Part shown: piece after piece, positions 8,026 through 16,867 of the stretch
How the letters are laid out: each line of letters begins with the position of its first letter
How positions within the stretch are numbered: position 1 is the first letter of the stretch
Source: Acetomicrobium flavidum
Lineage (GTDB): Bacteria > Synergistota > Synergistia > Synergistales > Acetomicrobiaceae
Assembly (NCBI RefSeq): GCF_900129645.1
Contig: NZ_FSQZ01000001.1
Span: 1-64,000, forward strand
DNA length: 64,000 nt
Direction: 5' to 3'
Program-made: the position numbers and the translations under genes
Notes under the pieces: generated by a model
The model's input: only the letters and a program-made list of their open reading frames with translations
The model's database searches: none
What the model was told of the DNA's origin: nothing

Positions 8026-8082
8026 TTATAAAATAATCTTACAATAGCAATAGACATTATAAAATAAGAGGTGTTATAAAAT
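8026..8082 (+). repeat. Three direct repeats of TTATAAAAT(AA) before vapB
   Basis: TTATAAAATAA occurs exactly at 8026-8036 and 8057-8067, 31 bases apart (close to three helical turns). A shorter copy, TTATAAAAT, at 8074-8082 runs into the start codon. Repeats of this kind in front of a ribbon-helix-helix antitoxin are likely operators for autoregulation by the VapBC complex. The copies are also AT-rich promoter-like DNA, so chance similarity cannot be ruled out. Confidence 0.5.
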
Positions 8083-8326
8083 GCTGCGTAAACAGATTTA
8101 TCTCGATGATGACACCGAGGAAATTTTAAAAGAGATCTGTATTAGCATGGGCATTTCCCAATCGGAGGCCATTAGGAGGGCCTTACAGGAGTATGCTTTA
8201 AAGTTAAAGCAAAAAAAGGATAATAAAGAGAACCCTCTGTTAAAAATGATAGGCATAGCAAACAGCATTGTGTCGGATGCTAGCGAAAAACACGACGAAT
8301 ACCTTTACGGCAGGGAAAAATGCTAG
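8081..8326 (+). CDS. vapB: Ribbon-helix-helix antitoxin of a VapBC-type system
   Basis: An 81-residue CopG/Arc-like protein. KQIYLDDDTEEILKEI forms the DNA-binding strand and first helix and MGISQSEAIRRALQEYA the second helix. The tail (NPLLKMIGIANSIVSDASEKHDEYLYG) is the usual toxin-binding arm seen in PIN-associated antitoxins. It overlaps the toxin gene by 7 bases. AGAGGTG upstream at 8067-8073 is the ribosome site. It should neutralise the adjacent PIN nuclease and repress its own promoter through the repeats just upstream. Confidence 0.85.
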   Translation: MLRKQIYLDDDTEEILKEICISMGISQSEAIRRALQEYALKLKQKKDNKENPLLKMIGIANSIVSDASEKHDEYLYGREKC

Positions 8327-8730
8327 TATTTGTAGACACAAGTGCGTGGATTGCTGTTTGTATCGCTAACGACATCCATCACAACCCGGCTAGAGAAAAA
8401 CTGGATAGACTTGTAAAAGAAAAGGATGTATTGGTCACCTCAAATTATGTGCTCGATGAAACGTATACGAGACTTCGTTATGATGCGGGTTTGGAGGCAG
8501 CAATTACATTTCACAACCTTGTCATGGAATCTGCATTGAATGGAGATCTGTTGCTGGAACGCATTAATGAAAAGATTGAAGAGATAGCCTGGAACATTTT
8601 TGTATCCTATCAAGATCAAGATTTCTCCTATACTGACTGTACAAGCTTTGCCCTTTGTAGGGAGATAGGCATCAAAAGGGCATTCGCTTTTGATAAACAT
8701 TTTTCTGTTATGGGTTTTATCTTGATTTAA
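8320..8730 (+). CDS. vapC: PIN-domain ribonuclease toxin, VapC type
   Basis: 136 residues with the PIN acidic residues in place: D6 in FVDTSAWIA, the glutamate in VLDETYTRLR, the aspartate in SYTDCTSFALC and a final aspartate in AFAFDKHFSVMGF. VapC toxins cut tRNA or rRNA when freed from the antitoxin. It overlaps the antitoxin gene at 8320-8326, which couples their translation. The group of PIN proteins with an RHH antitoxin whose tail reads like IANSIVSD is common in thermophiles. The actual RNA target is not predictable. Confidence 0.88.
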   Translation: MLVFVDTSAWIAVCIANDIHHNPAREKLDRLVKEKDVLVTSNYVLDETYTRLRYDAGLEAAITFHNLVMESALNGDLLLERINEKIEEIAWNIFVSYQDQDFSYTDCTSFALCREIGIKRAFAFDKHFSVMGFILI

Positions 8731-8759
8731 ATGTCTGTTCTTTAAAAGGAGTGATGTCA

Positions 8760-9767
8760 TTGGATACGGTTTCTTTGCTTAAATGTCTTTCAAGCGCGGA
8801 CAGTCCCTCAGGTTATGAGGACGAAGCCCTAAAGGCCATCGAAGAAAACATCAAACCCTACGTCGATTCCATAAGAAAGCACAAGATGAACGCACTTATA
8901 GCCGTAAAAAATGGGCAAAACGGCAAAAAGCTTGGGATATTTGCTCATGCTGACGAGATAGGGTTCGTCGTCGCAAAGCTTGAAGAAAGAGGTTTTTTGA
9001 GGGTCGAGCCCATCGGCGGCATAGATCCGAAGGTGGTCATCTCCCAAAGGATAAAGATATTCACCAAACAAGGTGTCGCCACAGGAGTTGTAGGCTTTCT
9101 TCCTCCTCACCTCCAAAAAGATGATCAAAAAGATAAGGTCCCCGATTACAACGACATTTACGTCGACGTATCCTGTAGTCCCTTGAGCGAAGCCGTAAGC
9201 GTAGGAGACATTTGCGTCATCGAAGGAAGATGTACCTCGTTAGGCGACAGGTTCGCAGGTAAGGCCTTAGACAACAGGGCAAGCTGTGCTGCCCTCATCA
9301 TGGCTGCCAGCAAGCTTGAGATTATAAAAAACAGGGCTGACGTTTATTTCATCTTTTCAAGCCAGGAGGAGATCGCAGGCCCGGGAGCAGTCTCCGTCGC
9401 GTACGAGCTTGGGTTGGACGAGGCCATAGTGGTAGACGTCACCCATGGCAATGAACACGTGCCGCAGATGCCCCCGATTAAGATCTCGGAAGGCCCCGTA
9501 TTGGCAGTCGGGCCCGTAATAAACAGGGAGTTTTACAAGGCCTTATGTGACGTGGCAAAACGTCACGGCGTAAGGACGCAGATCGAGCCGACGCCCGGGA
9601 GGTCTCATACCGACACGGACGAGGTACAGCTTACGAGGTCGGGTATAAAGACGGCGCTGGTCTCCATACCGCTCATGTACATGCACACGCCCGTAGAATT
9701 GGTAGATCCCCGCGACGTGGAAGAGACCGCACGCCTGCTGGCATTGGCAAGCACCGTGAACCTGTGA
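8760..9767 (+). CDS. M42 family metallo-aminopeptidase (first of three)
   Basis: About 335 residues, the length of the M42/TET aminopeptidase family (FrvX/PepA type), which removes N-terminal residues from peptides inside a 12-subunit cage. Ligand motifs are FAHADEIGF, KALDNRASC, FSSQEEIAGPGA (catalytic and metal-binding Glu pair), VVDVTHG and MHTPVELVD. AAAAGGAG at 8743-8750 is too close to GTG 8751 and ATG 8754, so I prefer TTG 8760. It ends inside the start of the second M42 gene. Three paralogs in a row suggest differing specificities or mixed cages. Confidence 0.9.
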   Translation: MDTVSLLKCLSSADSPSGYEDEALKAIEENIKPYVDSIRKHKMNALIAVKNGQNGKKLGIFAHADEIGFVVAKLEERGFLRVEPIGGIDPKVVISQRIKIFTKQGVATGVVGFLPPHLQKDDQKDKVPDYNDIYVDVSCSPLSEAVSVGDICVIEGRCTSLGDRFAGKALDNRASCAALIMAASKLEIIKNRADVYFIFSSQEEIAGPGAVSVAYELGLDEAIVVDVTHGNEHVPQMPPIKISEGPVLAVGPVINREFYKALCDVAKRHGVRTQIEPTPGRSHTDTDEVQLTRSGIKTALVSIPLMYMHTPVELVDPRDVEETARLLALASTVNL

Positions 9768-10804
9768 TGAAAGAGGTGAAGGCGTTGTACTTAAAGGAGT
9801 TATCCGAACTTGACGGCGTCTCTGGAGACGAAGAACGCGTCAGAAATTTTATAGAAGAAAAGATCAAAGACAAGGTGGACAGCTTAAAGGTCGACGTGCT
9901 AGGCAATCTGATCGCCTTCAAGAAGGGGACCAGGTCGAACAGAAAGTTCGTCCTGGCTGCCCACATGGACGAGGTTGGCTTCATGGTGACAAACATAGAG
10001 GATGACGGAACTTTGTCATTTGGCCCCGTAGGGGGCGTCGATCCCCGGGTCGTCGTTGGAAAGCACGTCAGGATCAAGGGAGAGCTACCGGGCGTCATCG
10101 GTTACAAGGCCATACACCTTCAAAAGAAAGACGAGCTGCTGGCCTCGCCCAAATTCGAAAACCTTCGCGTACATATAGGTGCAAGGTCAAAGGAAGAAGC
10201 CTCACGTAAAGTGGAATTAGGAGACTACATCTCATTTGCGACGGATTTCAGGCAGGAAAACTCCAGGGCAACGGGCAAGGCCTTCGACGACAGGGCAGGT
10301 TGCGCCGTCTTGATGGAGGTAATAGAACAGGAACAACGTTACGAGGACGACCTGTACTTTGCCTTCCTGGTCCAGGAAGAGCCAGGCCTGCGGGGAAGCG
10401 CGGTGCTTTTTGAACAAGTTTGCCCAGATCTTGCCTTGGTCATCGAGGGGACCACGGCAGGAGACGATCCAGGGCTTCCGGAACATCAGTGGGCAACTCG
10501 CCTAGGAGACGGCCCGGCCATCACCTTCATGCACAGGGGCTACGTGGTAAATAAAAAGATCTATGAATCCATACTGCAGGTCGCCCAAAAATACGACATC
10601 AAACACCAGCCGAAAAGGAGGACCGCGGGCGGAACGGATGCCGCGCGCCTCGCCAAGACCGGCGGGGGAGTGCCGGCCGGGGTAATCTCCGTTCCTGCTC
10701 GATATATCCATAGCCCTTTGTCCATGATTGACCTGGGAGATTTTGAAAACACGGTCAAACTGGTCAGCAAAATCTTAGAAGAAGGAGAGGGTTTTGCAAG
10801 ATGA
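9767..10804 (+). CDS. M42 family metallo-aminopeptidase (second of three)
   Basis: About 345 residues. Motifs are AAHMDEVGFMV, KAFDDRAGCAVL, FLVQEEPGLRGS, VIEGTTAGD and IHSPLSMIDL. The substrate side differs from the first copy in having E-G-T-T in place of D-V-T-H around a metal position. The start is GTG 9764 or ATG 9767, both overlapping the end of the first gene with no ribosome site of their own, so translation is probably coupled. It overlaps the third gene by 4 bases. Of the three it is the most divergent and may have the most distinct specificity. Confidence 0.9.
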   Translation: MKEVKALYLKELSELDGVSGDEERVRNFIEEKIKDKVDSLKVDVLGNLIAFKKGTRSNRKFVLAAHMDEVGFMVTNIEDDGTLSFGPVGGVDPRVVVGKHVRIKGELPGVIGYKAIHLQKKDELLASPKFENLRVHIGARSKEEASRKVELGDYISFATDFRQENSRATGKAFDDRAGCAVLMEVIEQEQRYEDDLYFAFLVQEEPGLRGSAVLFEQVCPDLALVIEGTTAGDDPGLPEHQWATRLGDGPAITFMHRGYVVNKKIYESILQVAQKYDIKHQPKRRTAGGTDAARLAKTGGGVPAGVISVPARYIHSPLSMIDLGDFENTVKLVSKILEEGEGFAR

Positions 10805-11811
10805 TAGATTTAATCAAGGAACTGACAGAAAGTTACGGCCCCAGCGGCAGAGAAGAAGAGGTCCAAAAAGTCGTCCTTAAATACCTCGAAGGCCACATAG
10901 ACGGACACAAGTTCGACCCCGTGGGCAATTTACTCGTCTGGAAAAGGGGAAGAGATGACAAAGAGGTGCTTTTAGACGCCCATATAGACGAAATCGGGCT
11001 TGTGGTAACGAATATAGACGATAAGGGGTTCCTCAGGGTAGAACCGGTGGGCGGAGTTTCTCCCTATACCTACGTGGGCCACAGGGTCAGATTCCCCAAG
11101 GCCATAGGCGTAGTTTATTACGAAGGCGAGACGCCCGAGGAACAAAAGAAAAATTTATCCAACCTCACCTTCGACAACCTCTTCGTGGACATCGGCGCCG
11201 GCGACCGCAGTGAGGCCGAAAGCTTGGTCTCCATAGGCACCTTTGGCGTCTACGATTCCTATTTTTACAAAAACGGCAATTACCTCACATCGAAATCCAT
11301 GGACGACAGGATCGGCTGTGCCGTTTTAGTTGAAGTATTCAGGAATTTAAAGGATCCGCGCCATACGGTCATAGGATCTTTTTCCGTCCAGGAAGAAATT
11401 GGGCTTGTCGGAGCCTTTGTATCGGCATACAGCTTTTCTCCTCAAATTTGCGTAGCCGTTGACGTCACCGATTCGGCCGATCATCCGAAGGGGCTTAAAA
11501 GGCATGCCATGGCGTTGGGCAAAGGCCCTGCAATAAAGATCAAGGACAAGATGTCCATAAGTCACAGGAAGGTCGTCGAACTGCTGGAGCAGGCAGCACA
11601 AAAGGCGAATGTGCCTTACCAAAAGGAAGTCTTGACCTTCGGCGGCACTAACGCTGCCGCACTTCAAAGGACGAAGGAAGGCATCCCTTCCGCAACGCTT
11701 TCAATACCCACCAGATACGTCCATTCGCCAAGCGAGACGGTGAACCTAAACGACGTAGAAGGAGCGGTAAAATTGCTGGTGAGCTTCGTCGATTTGGAGA
11801 TAGAGCTTTAA
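10801..11811 (+). CDS. M42 family metallo-aminopeptidase (third of three)
   Basis: 336 residues. Motifs are LDAHIDEIGLVV, KSMDDRIGCAVLVE, FSVQEEIGLVGA, AVDVTDSAD and VHSPSETVNL. ATGA overlaps the previous stop, and AGAAGGAGAGG lies just upstream. A bidirectional terminator follows about 50 bases later, closing the operon. As for its neighbours the expected reaction is cobalt- or zinc-dependent removal of N-terminal residues from short peptides, which suits an organism living on amino acids. Confidence 0.9.
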   Translation: MIDLIKELTESYGPSGREEEVQKVVLKYLEGHIDGHKFDPVGNLLVWKRGRDDKEVLLDAHIDEIGLVVTNIDDKGFLRVEPVGGVSPYTYVGHRVRFPKAIGVVYYEGETPEEQKKNLSNLTFDNLFVDIGAGDRSEAESLVSIGTFGVYDSYFYKNGNYLTSKSMDDRIGCAVLVEVFRNLKDPRHTVIGSFSVQEEIGLVGAFVSAYSFSPQICVAVDVTDSADHPKGLKRHAMALGKGPAIKIKDKMSISHRKVVELLEQAAQKANVPYQKEVLTFGGTNAAALQRTKEGIPSATLSIPTRYVHSPSETVNLNDVEGAVKLLVSFVDLEIEL

Positions 11812-11859
11812 TGCCTTGAACGCTGATTTGTGGGGATAGCTTAACGTAAACAAAAAAGA

Positions 11860-11893
11860 CGAAAGGGTCGCTCGTGCGCAAGCGACCCTTTCG
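11860..11893. terminator. Bidirectional intrinsic terminator
   Basis: A perfect 13-base stem, CGAAAGGGTCGCT (11860-11872) with AGCGACCCTTTCG (11881-11893), and an 8-base loop. An A-run precedes it and a T/A-rich stretch follows, between two convergent transcripts. Confidence 0.85.
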
Positions 11894-11907
11894 TATAAAT
11901 TGTTCGG

Positions 11908-13713
11908 TTACTTTTTTATGGTGTTTTTCAGCAATCGTCCGTCTTCAAAGGCTATAAAAATCTCAAATTTCTCCGGTGCGACGCTTAAATTTCCGTTATC
12001 AGCCAGCCAGAGGTGCAGTTCCGTGCCACCTTCGACCTCCATGTTGAAAGACCCGTCCGTATTAGATAGTATTCCTCCAGACGCCGCGCGGGTTACTACT
12101 ATATTCCATATGCCGTTTCCCGGAATGGTGTCCCAGGTTCCGCTTTTGCCGTCCTTTGCCTTAATGGCTATGCTTTCTATGGTCCCCTTGGTATTAATGA
12201 GCTTGAGCAGCACGTGAACATCGGGGTTAGTGTCGGGCGTAGCAAGAAGAGATGAAACCTCCCCTTTTTTTAGGTAGTTCATCGGGCCCTTGCCCAGGTA
12301 AGTTGCCCTAATTTTGTCTGAAACCTGGGCAGTGGCAGAAGGAGCAGTAGTTTTTGAAGTTTGCTCTCCTTCAATGATGCGGAGGACCTCCTTTTCCAGG
12401 ATGCTTCCATCGCTCATGACCACGAGGACTTTATATTTCACGTCGCCTTCTGTGATGGTACCGTTATCGGTGAGCCATAAGTTGAAGTCCTTCTTCCCGG
12501 ACACGCTCAAAGAGACTGAGCCGTTGCTTTCGTTTAAGACGTTTCCGGAAGAATCCGTCACCGCTACCAGCCATTTTCCGTTTCCCGGTATCGTATCCCA
12601 TTCCGAGGCACCGTCATCGCCGCGGACGATGAAGTTGATGATCCTACCATCAGCTACCAGTTCAAGGGCGATCTTCCAGTCGGGCTTTCCGTCGCCCTTT
12701 AGGGCTTCGCTTCTTGACGTGAGATCTCCCTTTGCCGGCTCAATTAAGGCTGCCGAAAGAATCCCTTTATCCGGTATTGCCTTGGTCACCTCTTTGCGTT
12801 CGACTGCCTTGCGCAGGACCTTACCATCGTTGAACTTGACGATCACCTCATAACGGGTAGAGCCGGCTGCAATGGAGCCGTTGTCTGCGACCCAAAGGTC
12901 CAAGGTCGTATCGCCCTCTACGGCAAATTTTACGCTTCCATCCTCTCTGTTTCGCAGCTTGCCGTCGGTATAGACCGCTATGGCCCATGTTCCGTTGCCC
13001 GGGGCGGTGTCCCACGCCGAAGATGTGCCGTCCACGTTTCTTATCGAAATTTCTTCAACGACAGATATTGTGTTAAACCGAATCTGAAAGTGAGCGTCCC
13101 TTACGCCGTCGCTTTGGATCTTTTCCGACTTTCCTACGATGTCCTTGTCTCCAATCCCAAGCAGCACGGCCGAGAATTCCTCGCCCGCTGGCGGTTCGAC
13201 CTTTTCAGCCTCAGCCGTAAAAATATCGGGCATTCCCGGAACGGTCGTCTTTGCCTTTGCGGTACTCCCATCGATGAATGAGACAGCGACCTCATATTCA
13301 CGGGTTTTAGAGAAGGCAGTACCGTCATCGGCAACGTAAAGGTGAAGCGTAATTAGGGCAAGAAATGGTTTGGTTGAAAAGGACCCCGAAGCAGTTGTTA
13401 CATCCTCTCCCTTGCCGTCTTGTACGATCATTCCCCATTTCTGGTTGCCCGGTATCGTATCCCATGTCCTATCCGTTCCCAGAGCCTTAAGCTCTACGCC
13501 CGTGATAGCTCCAGCCCCTTTGACGGAAACTACGAAATGGGCATCCGGTTTGCCGTCAGGTTTCAAGGTCTCTTTCATCCCCAGGAGGTCCGTTTCGGTG
13601 CCCTTAAAGGTAAAGCTCTGGATTTCCCCCATGGCAGCGAAGGCAGAATTTACAAACAGCACCGAGGAAGTAATCAAGAAAAGTAGAAGGACTGCCCTTT
13701 TCATTGATTTCAT
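11908..13713 (-). CDS. Secreted protein of four related beta-rich repeats
   Basis: 601 residues. A signal peptide (KRAVLLLFLITSSVLFVNSAFA) is followed by four copies of a module of about 135-145 residues. Each copy contains a PDxH-type segment (DGKPDAHF, DGVRDAHF, DGKPDWKI, TNPDVHVL), a W-D-T-x-P-G-N-x-x-W motif, then LHLYVADDGT / LDLWVADNGS / FNLWLTDNGT / LHLWLADNGN, and a closing strand with F-x-D-G. No known enzyme residues stand out. Tandem immunoglobulin-like binding modules on the cell surface or in the periplasm are likely. The gene is alone between the terminator and the next promoter region. I do not recognise the family. Confidence 0.8.
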   Translation of the reverse strand: MKSMKRAVLLLFLITSSVLFVNSAFAAMGEIQSFTFKGTETDLLGMKETLKPDGKPDAHFVVSVKGAGAITGVELKALGTDRTWDTIPGNQKWGMIVQDGKGEDVTTASGSFSTKPFLALITLHLYVADDGTAFSKTREYEVAVSFIDGSTAKAKTTVPGMPDIFTAEAEKVEPPAGEEFSAVLLGIGDKDIVGKSEKIQSDGVRDAHFQIRFNTISVVEEISIRNVDGTSSAWDTAPGNGTWAIAVYTDGKLRNREDGSVKFAVEGDTTLDLWVADNGSIAAGSTRYEVIVKFNDGKVLRKAVERKEVTKAIPDKGILSAALIEPAKGDLTSRSEALKGDGKPDWKIALELVADGRIINFIVRGDDGASEWDTIPGNGKWLVAVTDSSGNVLNESNGSVSLSVSGKKDFNLWLTDNGTITEGDVKYKVLVVMSDGSILEKEVLRIIEGEQTSKTTAPSATAQVSDKIRATYLGKGPMNYLKKGEVSSLLATPDTNPDVHVLLKLINTKGTIESIAIKAKDGKSGTWDTIPGNGIWNIVVTRAASGGILSNTDGSFNMEVEGGTELHLWLADNGNLSVAPEKFEIFIAFEDGRLLKNTIKK

Positions 13714-13797
13714 GGCTCAATCCCCCTTATAAATTATTGATTTATATATTATTAGAATATTATAGCATGCCACAATGACGCATCGGTATTATTTGCG

Positions 13798-13880
13798 ATA
13801 ACGATCGATTCAAGGTTGACGAAAACACCAATAGAGTGGTATGGTTGGTAAACCGTTATAACGTACATATCGATCGTTAT
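13798..13880. promoter_or_regulatory. Long inverted repeat, candidate operator of the XRE-cupin regulator
   Basis: ATAACGATCGAT (13798-13809) is repeated exactly inverted as ATCGATCGTTAT (13869-13880). Between them lie a palindrome CGTTATAACG (13854-13863) and a TTGACG box at 13815-13820 that could serve as -35. The sites share the core AACGATCG/CGTTAT and flank the promoter in front of the regulator gene, as expected for autoregulation. Confidence 0.55.
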
Positions 13881-13906
13881 AATGAACAGGATGAGGGGAG
13901 TTGCCG

Positions 13907-14461
13907 ATGGAAAATATGCAACTGATTTTGGCTTCTAATCTCCGAAGGATTAGAGAGGAGCGCAGGCTCAGCCTCGATAAGGTATCGGAACTGACAGGCG
14001 TGAGCAAGAGCATGTTGGGCCAGATCGAGCGCGGAGAATCAAACCCCACTCTCCAGACAGTTTGGAAAATAGCAAATGGACTGCGAGTATCGCTCACGGA
14101 TCTTACCGAGGTTCCTAGGTCAGAAACGGTGGTCATCTCAAAAGAGGATATTTCTCCCATCATCAGCGATAACGGACTATTTCGGGTATATCCCGTTTTT
14201 CCTTTTGATGGGGAGACTAGATCTGAGATTTTGGCCATTGTCCTCGAGAAAGGAGCTTATTCTTGCTCCGAGGCCCACAACGCGAAAACTTTAGAATACG
14301 TTCTGGTCTTTGAGGGAGAGGTAACTATTATGGCAGGATCAGAAGAGTATGTCCTCAAAGCGGGGGAGGCCATCAAGTTCCGCGCGGATTGCACTCATTC
14401 CTACCATAATTCAGGTGATGGCGTAGCGCGATTTTGCAACGTGATGTTTTACCCGGAATAG
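13907..14461 (+). CDS. XRE-family transcriptional regulator with C-terminal cupin sensor domain
   Basis: About 184 residues. An N-terminal lambda-repressor-like helix-turn-helix (LRRIREERRLSLDKVSELTGVSKSMLGQIERGESNP) is followed by a cupin domain (LEYVLVFEGEVTIMAGSEEYVLKAGEAIKFRADCTHSYHN), the usual layout of small-molecule-responsive XRE regulators. ATG 13907 is chosen because GAGGGGAG (13893-13900) sits six bases before it; TTG 13901 abuts the ribosome site. It lies immediately before the glycyl radical enzyme gene (25 bases) and probably controls that gene and itself. The inducer is unknown. Confidence 0.88.
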   Translation: MENMQLILASNLRRIREERRLSLDKVSELTGVSKSMLGQIERGESNPTLQTVWKIANGLRVSLTDLTEVPRSETVVISKEDISPIISDNGLFRVYPVFPFDGETRSEILAIVLEKGAYSCSEAHNAKTLEYVLVFEGEVTIMAGSEEYVLKAGEAIKFRADCTHSYHNSGDGVARFCNVMFYPE

Positions 14462-14486
14462 CACTTAAAGCAGGGGAGGGAAAGAC

Positions 14487-16859
14487 GTGAGCATAAGCGA
14501 AAGAACGGAAAGGATTCGGCAGGAGTATTTGAACAATAAGCCGTCCATCAGCTGCCTCAGAGCTGAAATTTGGACAAAGTCCCACAAGGAGACGGAAGGA
14601 GAGCCCATCTGCATCCGTCGGGCGAAGGCCTTCGCAGAGGCCTGCGATCAACTTCCTGCGTTGATTTTCCCTGACGAGCTCATAGTTGGAACGGCGGGAG
14701 AATTTCGCCGTACCGCCATCTTGACACCCGAGTTTTCCTGGATGTGGGTGGATAAAGAGATGGACGCCTTCGATAAACGACCCCAAGACCCTTACGTCAT
14801 CACGGAAGAGCAGCGCAATTTTTTGCGGGAAGAAGTTTGGCCCTACTGGAAGGGAAATTCCCTGGAAGAAGCCTTTCTCAAGCGGGTTCCCGGGGAAACG
14901 GCAAAACTTTTAGTCGACACGGGAATTCTCGATAACGATTCAAAGTGGAGACAAGCCGTGGGCGAAATTACCCCTGACTACCAGGATGTCCTCTTCCCCA
15001 AGGGATTTAGAAAAATTCGGGAGGAGGCGAAAGTTAGGCGTGAGACTCTCAAGGCAGATTCGATTTCAAACATCGAAAAGATCGAATTTTACGAATCGGT
15101 AATCATTGCATGTGATGGAATTATGCGCCTGGCAAAGCGCTATTCGGATGCGGCCAAATCGCTTGCCGCCTGCGAGAAAGACGAGGGGCGAAAAGAAGAA
15201 CTCCTTGCCATTGCTCGCATATGCAGTCGCGTTCCCGCCGATCCGCCTCGCACGTTTCATGAAGCGTGTCAGTTCGTGTGGTTTGTTCAGCTGGGCGGCA
15301 TCATCTCGGAAAATCCCCTTGCCCTAAACCTCGGGCGCTTCGACCAATATATGCATCCCTTCTATGAAGCCGATGTAAAGGCTGGCCGTTTGGATCGCAA
15401 AAAGGCACAAGAGCTCGTGGAATGCCTCTGGCTTAAGCTTTCAGAGTGGGTGTGGACCATCTCCTCTAACACGGCCAATTACTTTGCCGGATATAACCAG
15501 TTTCAAAATCTAACCGTGGGTGGCCGAAAACGAGACGGAAGCGACGGCACCAATGAGTTATCTTATATTTGCCTGAAGGCCACGGAGAGCGTCAAGACCC
15601 ATCAGCCGGGCTTGAGCGTACGAATTCATCCCGATTGCCCAGATGAATTCCTCATGGCCGTGGCCGAACTCGTGAGCAAGGGGTTGGGGTTTCCCGCCAT
15701 CCATAGCGACAGAGCAGGATATGAGATGTTGTTGCAGATGGGGTACGATCCTGAAGATGCAAGGGATTGGAGCAATTGTGGTTGTGTCGTTCCCCATTTC
15801 AGAAAGACGGGAGAATGGACTTCCGCCGTTAACGTCAACTTTGGAGCAGCCTTAGAGTATGCATTAAATCAAGGGAGGAGTCGTCTGTCGGGCAAGCTTA
15901 TGGGGTTACCGGAAAAACCTATAGAGGAGTTTGCCCATTTTGAGGAAGTGAAGGAAGCCTTTTTTAGACAACTTTCTAATTTAATAGAACATGCCGTGAT
16001 AGGAACGGTCGTAGCCCAAAAAATTCATATGGAAATGGTCCCGCGCCCCTTTTTGTCAGCCTGCGTAGATGGATGTCTGAAAAAGGGAGCAGATCTCAGT
16101 AAGGGTGGGGCAAATTATAACATGGGGCCCGTGCTTACCGGGATCGGCCTTGGGGTAGTGGCCAATTCTCTGGCCGCAATAAAGAAACTTGTCTTTGAGG
16201 ACAAAATTACATCTCTGGGAGAGCTCAACCTTGCCCTAGATAAAAATTGGGAGGGTTTCGAAGAATTGCGCAAGCAGGCTCTTGGCGTCCCTAAGTATGG
16301 AAATGACGATGATTATGTCGATTCTTTGGCTAGGGAAATTTCTGACTTTTATTTTAAAGAGACGCGAAAATACAAAGACGTCTTTGGTTCGCCCTTCAAT
16401 ACTGCCTTTATGGGCATATCAAACTACGTTCCCACAGGAAAAATTGTGGGGGCCCTTCCATGCGGCAGAAGGGCAAGGGAGCCTCTTTCGGAAGGGGTCT
16501 CTCCTTTTGCGGGAAGCGATGTGTCCACGCCCCTTGCAGTTATGCGCTCTGCTGCAAAAGTGAACCACGATCTTCATAGCGGCGGAACCCTTCTTAACCT
16601 CAGGCTTAATAAATCGTTGGTCGATACCCCAAGGGGACGCAGAAATTTAGCGGCCATGATCCAGGCATACTTTTCCCTCGGTGCTTTTCACGTTCAGTTT
16701 AACACCGTCTCCACGGAGGTGTTGAGGAAGGCACAGGCTCATCCGGAACAGTATCGGGATCTTCTCGTTCGAGTGGCAGGGTACAGCACCCAGTTTGTCA
16801 ATCTCTCTCGAGAGATGCAGGATGCCATCATAGCCCGAACGGAGCATGGCTCCTATTAA
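14487..16859 (+). CDS. Glycyl radical enzyme of unknown substrate (PFL/GRE superfamily)
   Basis: 790 residues starting at GTG with GGGGAGGG upstream. The C-terminus carries the radical motif RVAGYSTQFVNLS with the radical glycine at about residue 765. The active-site loop reads WSNCGCVVPHF, placing the thiyl cysteine at C433. Diol-dehydratase and decarboxylase GREs have Cys-x-Glu here; this protein has Val at the Glu position, so it is unlikely to be a choline lyase, glycerol dehydratase or hydroxyphenylacetate decarboxylase. Its reaction is unknown; X-succinate synthases are one GRE group that I recall lacking this glutamate. The flanking regulator and activase support a self-contained, inducible catabolic module. 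Confidence 0.85.
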   Translation: MSISERTERIRQEYLNNKPSISCLRAEIWTKSHKETEGEPICIRRAKAFAEACDQLPALIFPDELIVGTAGEFRRTAILTPEFSWMWVDKEMDAFDKRPQDPYVITEEQRNFLREEVWPYWKGNSLEEAFLKRVPGETAKLLVDTGILDNDSKWRQAVGEITPDYQDVLFPKGFRKIREEAKVRRETLKADSISNIEKIEFYESVIIACDGIMRLAKRYSDAAKSLAACEKDEGRKEELLAIARICSRVPADPPRTFHEACQFVWFVQLGGIISENPLALNLGRFDQYMHPFYEADVKAGRLDRKKAQELVECLWLKLSEWVWTISSNTANYFAGYNQFQNLTVGGRKRDGSDGTNELSYICLKATESVKTHQPGLSVRIHPDCPDEFLMAVAELVSKGLGFPAIHSDRAGYEMLLQMGYDPEDARDWSNCGCVVPHFRKTGEWTSAVNVNFGAALEYALNQGRSRLSGKLMGLPEKPIEEFAHFEEVKEAFFRQLSNLIEHAVIGTVVAQKIHMEMVPRPFLSACVDGCLKKGADLSKGGANYNMGPVLTGIGLGVVANSLAAIKKLVFEDKITSLGELNLALDKNWEGFEELRKQALGVPKYGNDDDYVDSLAREISDFYFKETRKYKDVFGSPFNTAFMGISNYVPTGKIVGALPCGRRAREPLSEGVSPFAGSDVSTPLAVMRSAAKVNHDLHSGGTLLNLRLNKSLVDTPRGRRNLAAMIQAYFSLGAFHVQFNTVSTEVLRKAQAHPEQYRDLLVRVAGYSTQFVNLSREMQDAIIARTEHGSY

Positions 16860-16867
16860 TTTTTAAG

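Noticed and set aside
12314-12853. Long plus-strand open frame (179 codons) opposite the four-repeat protein
   Set aside because: It has no ribosome site or domain, and mirrors the repeats of the real minus-strand gene; the same holds for other frames opposite that gene.
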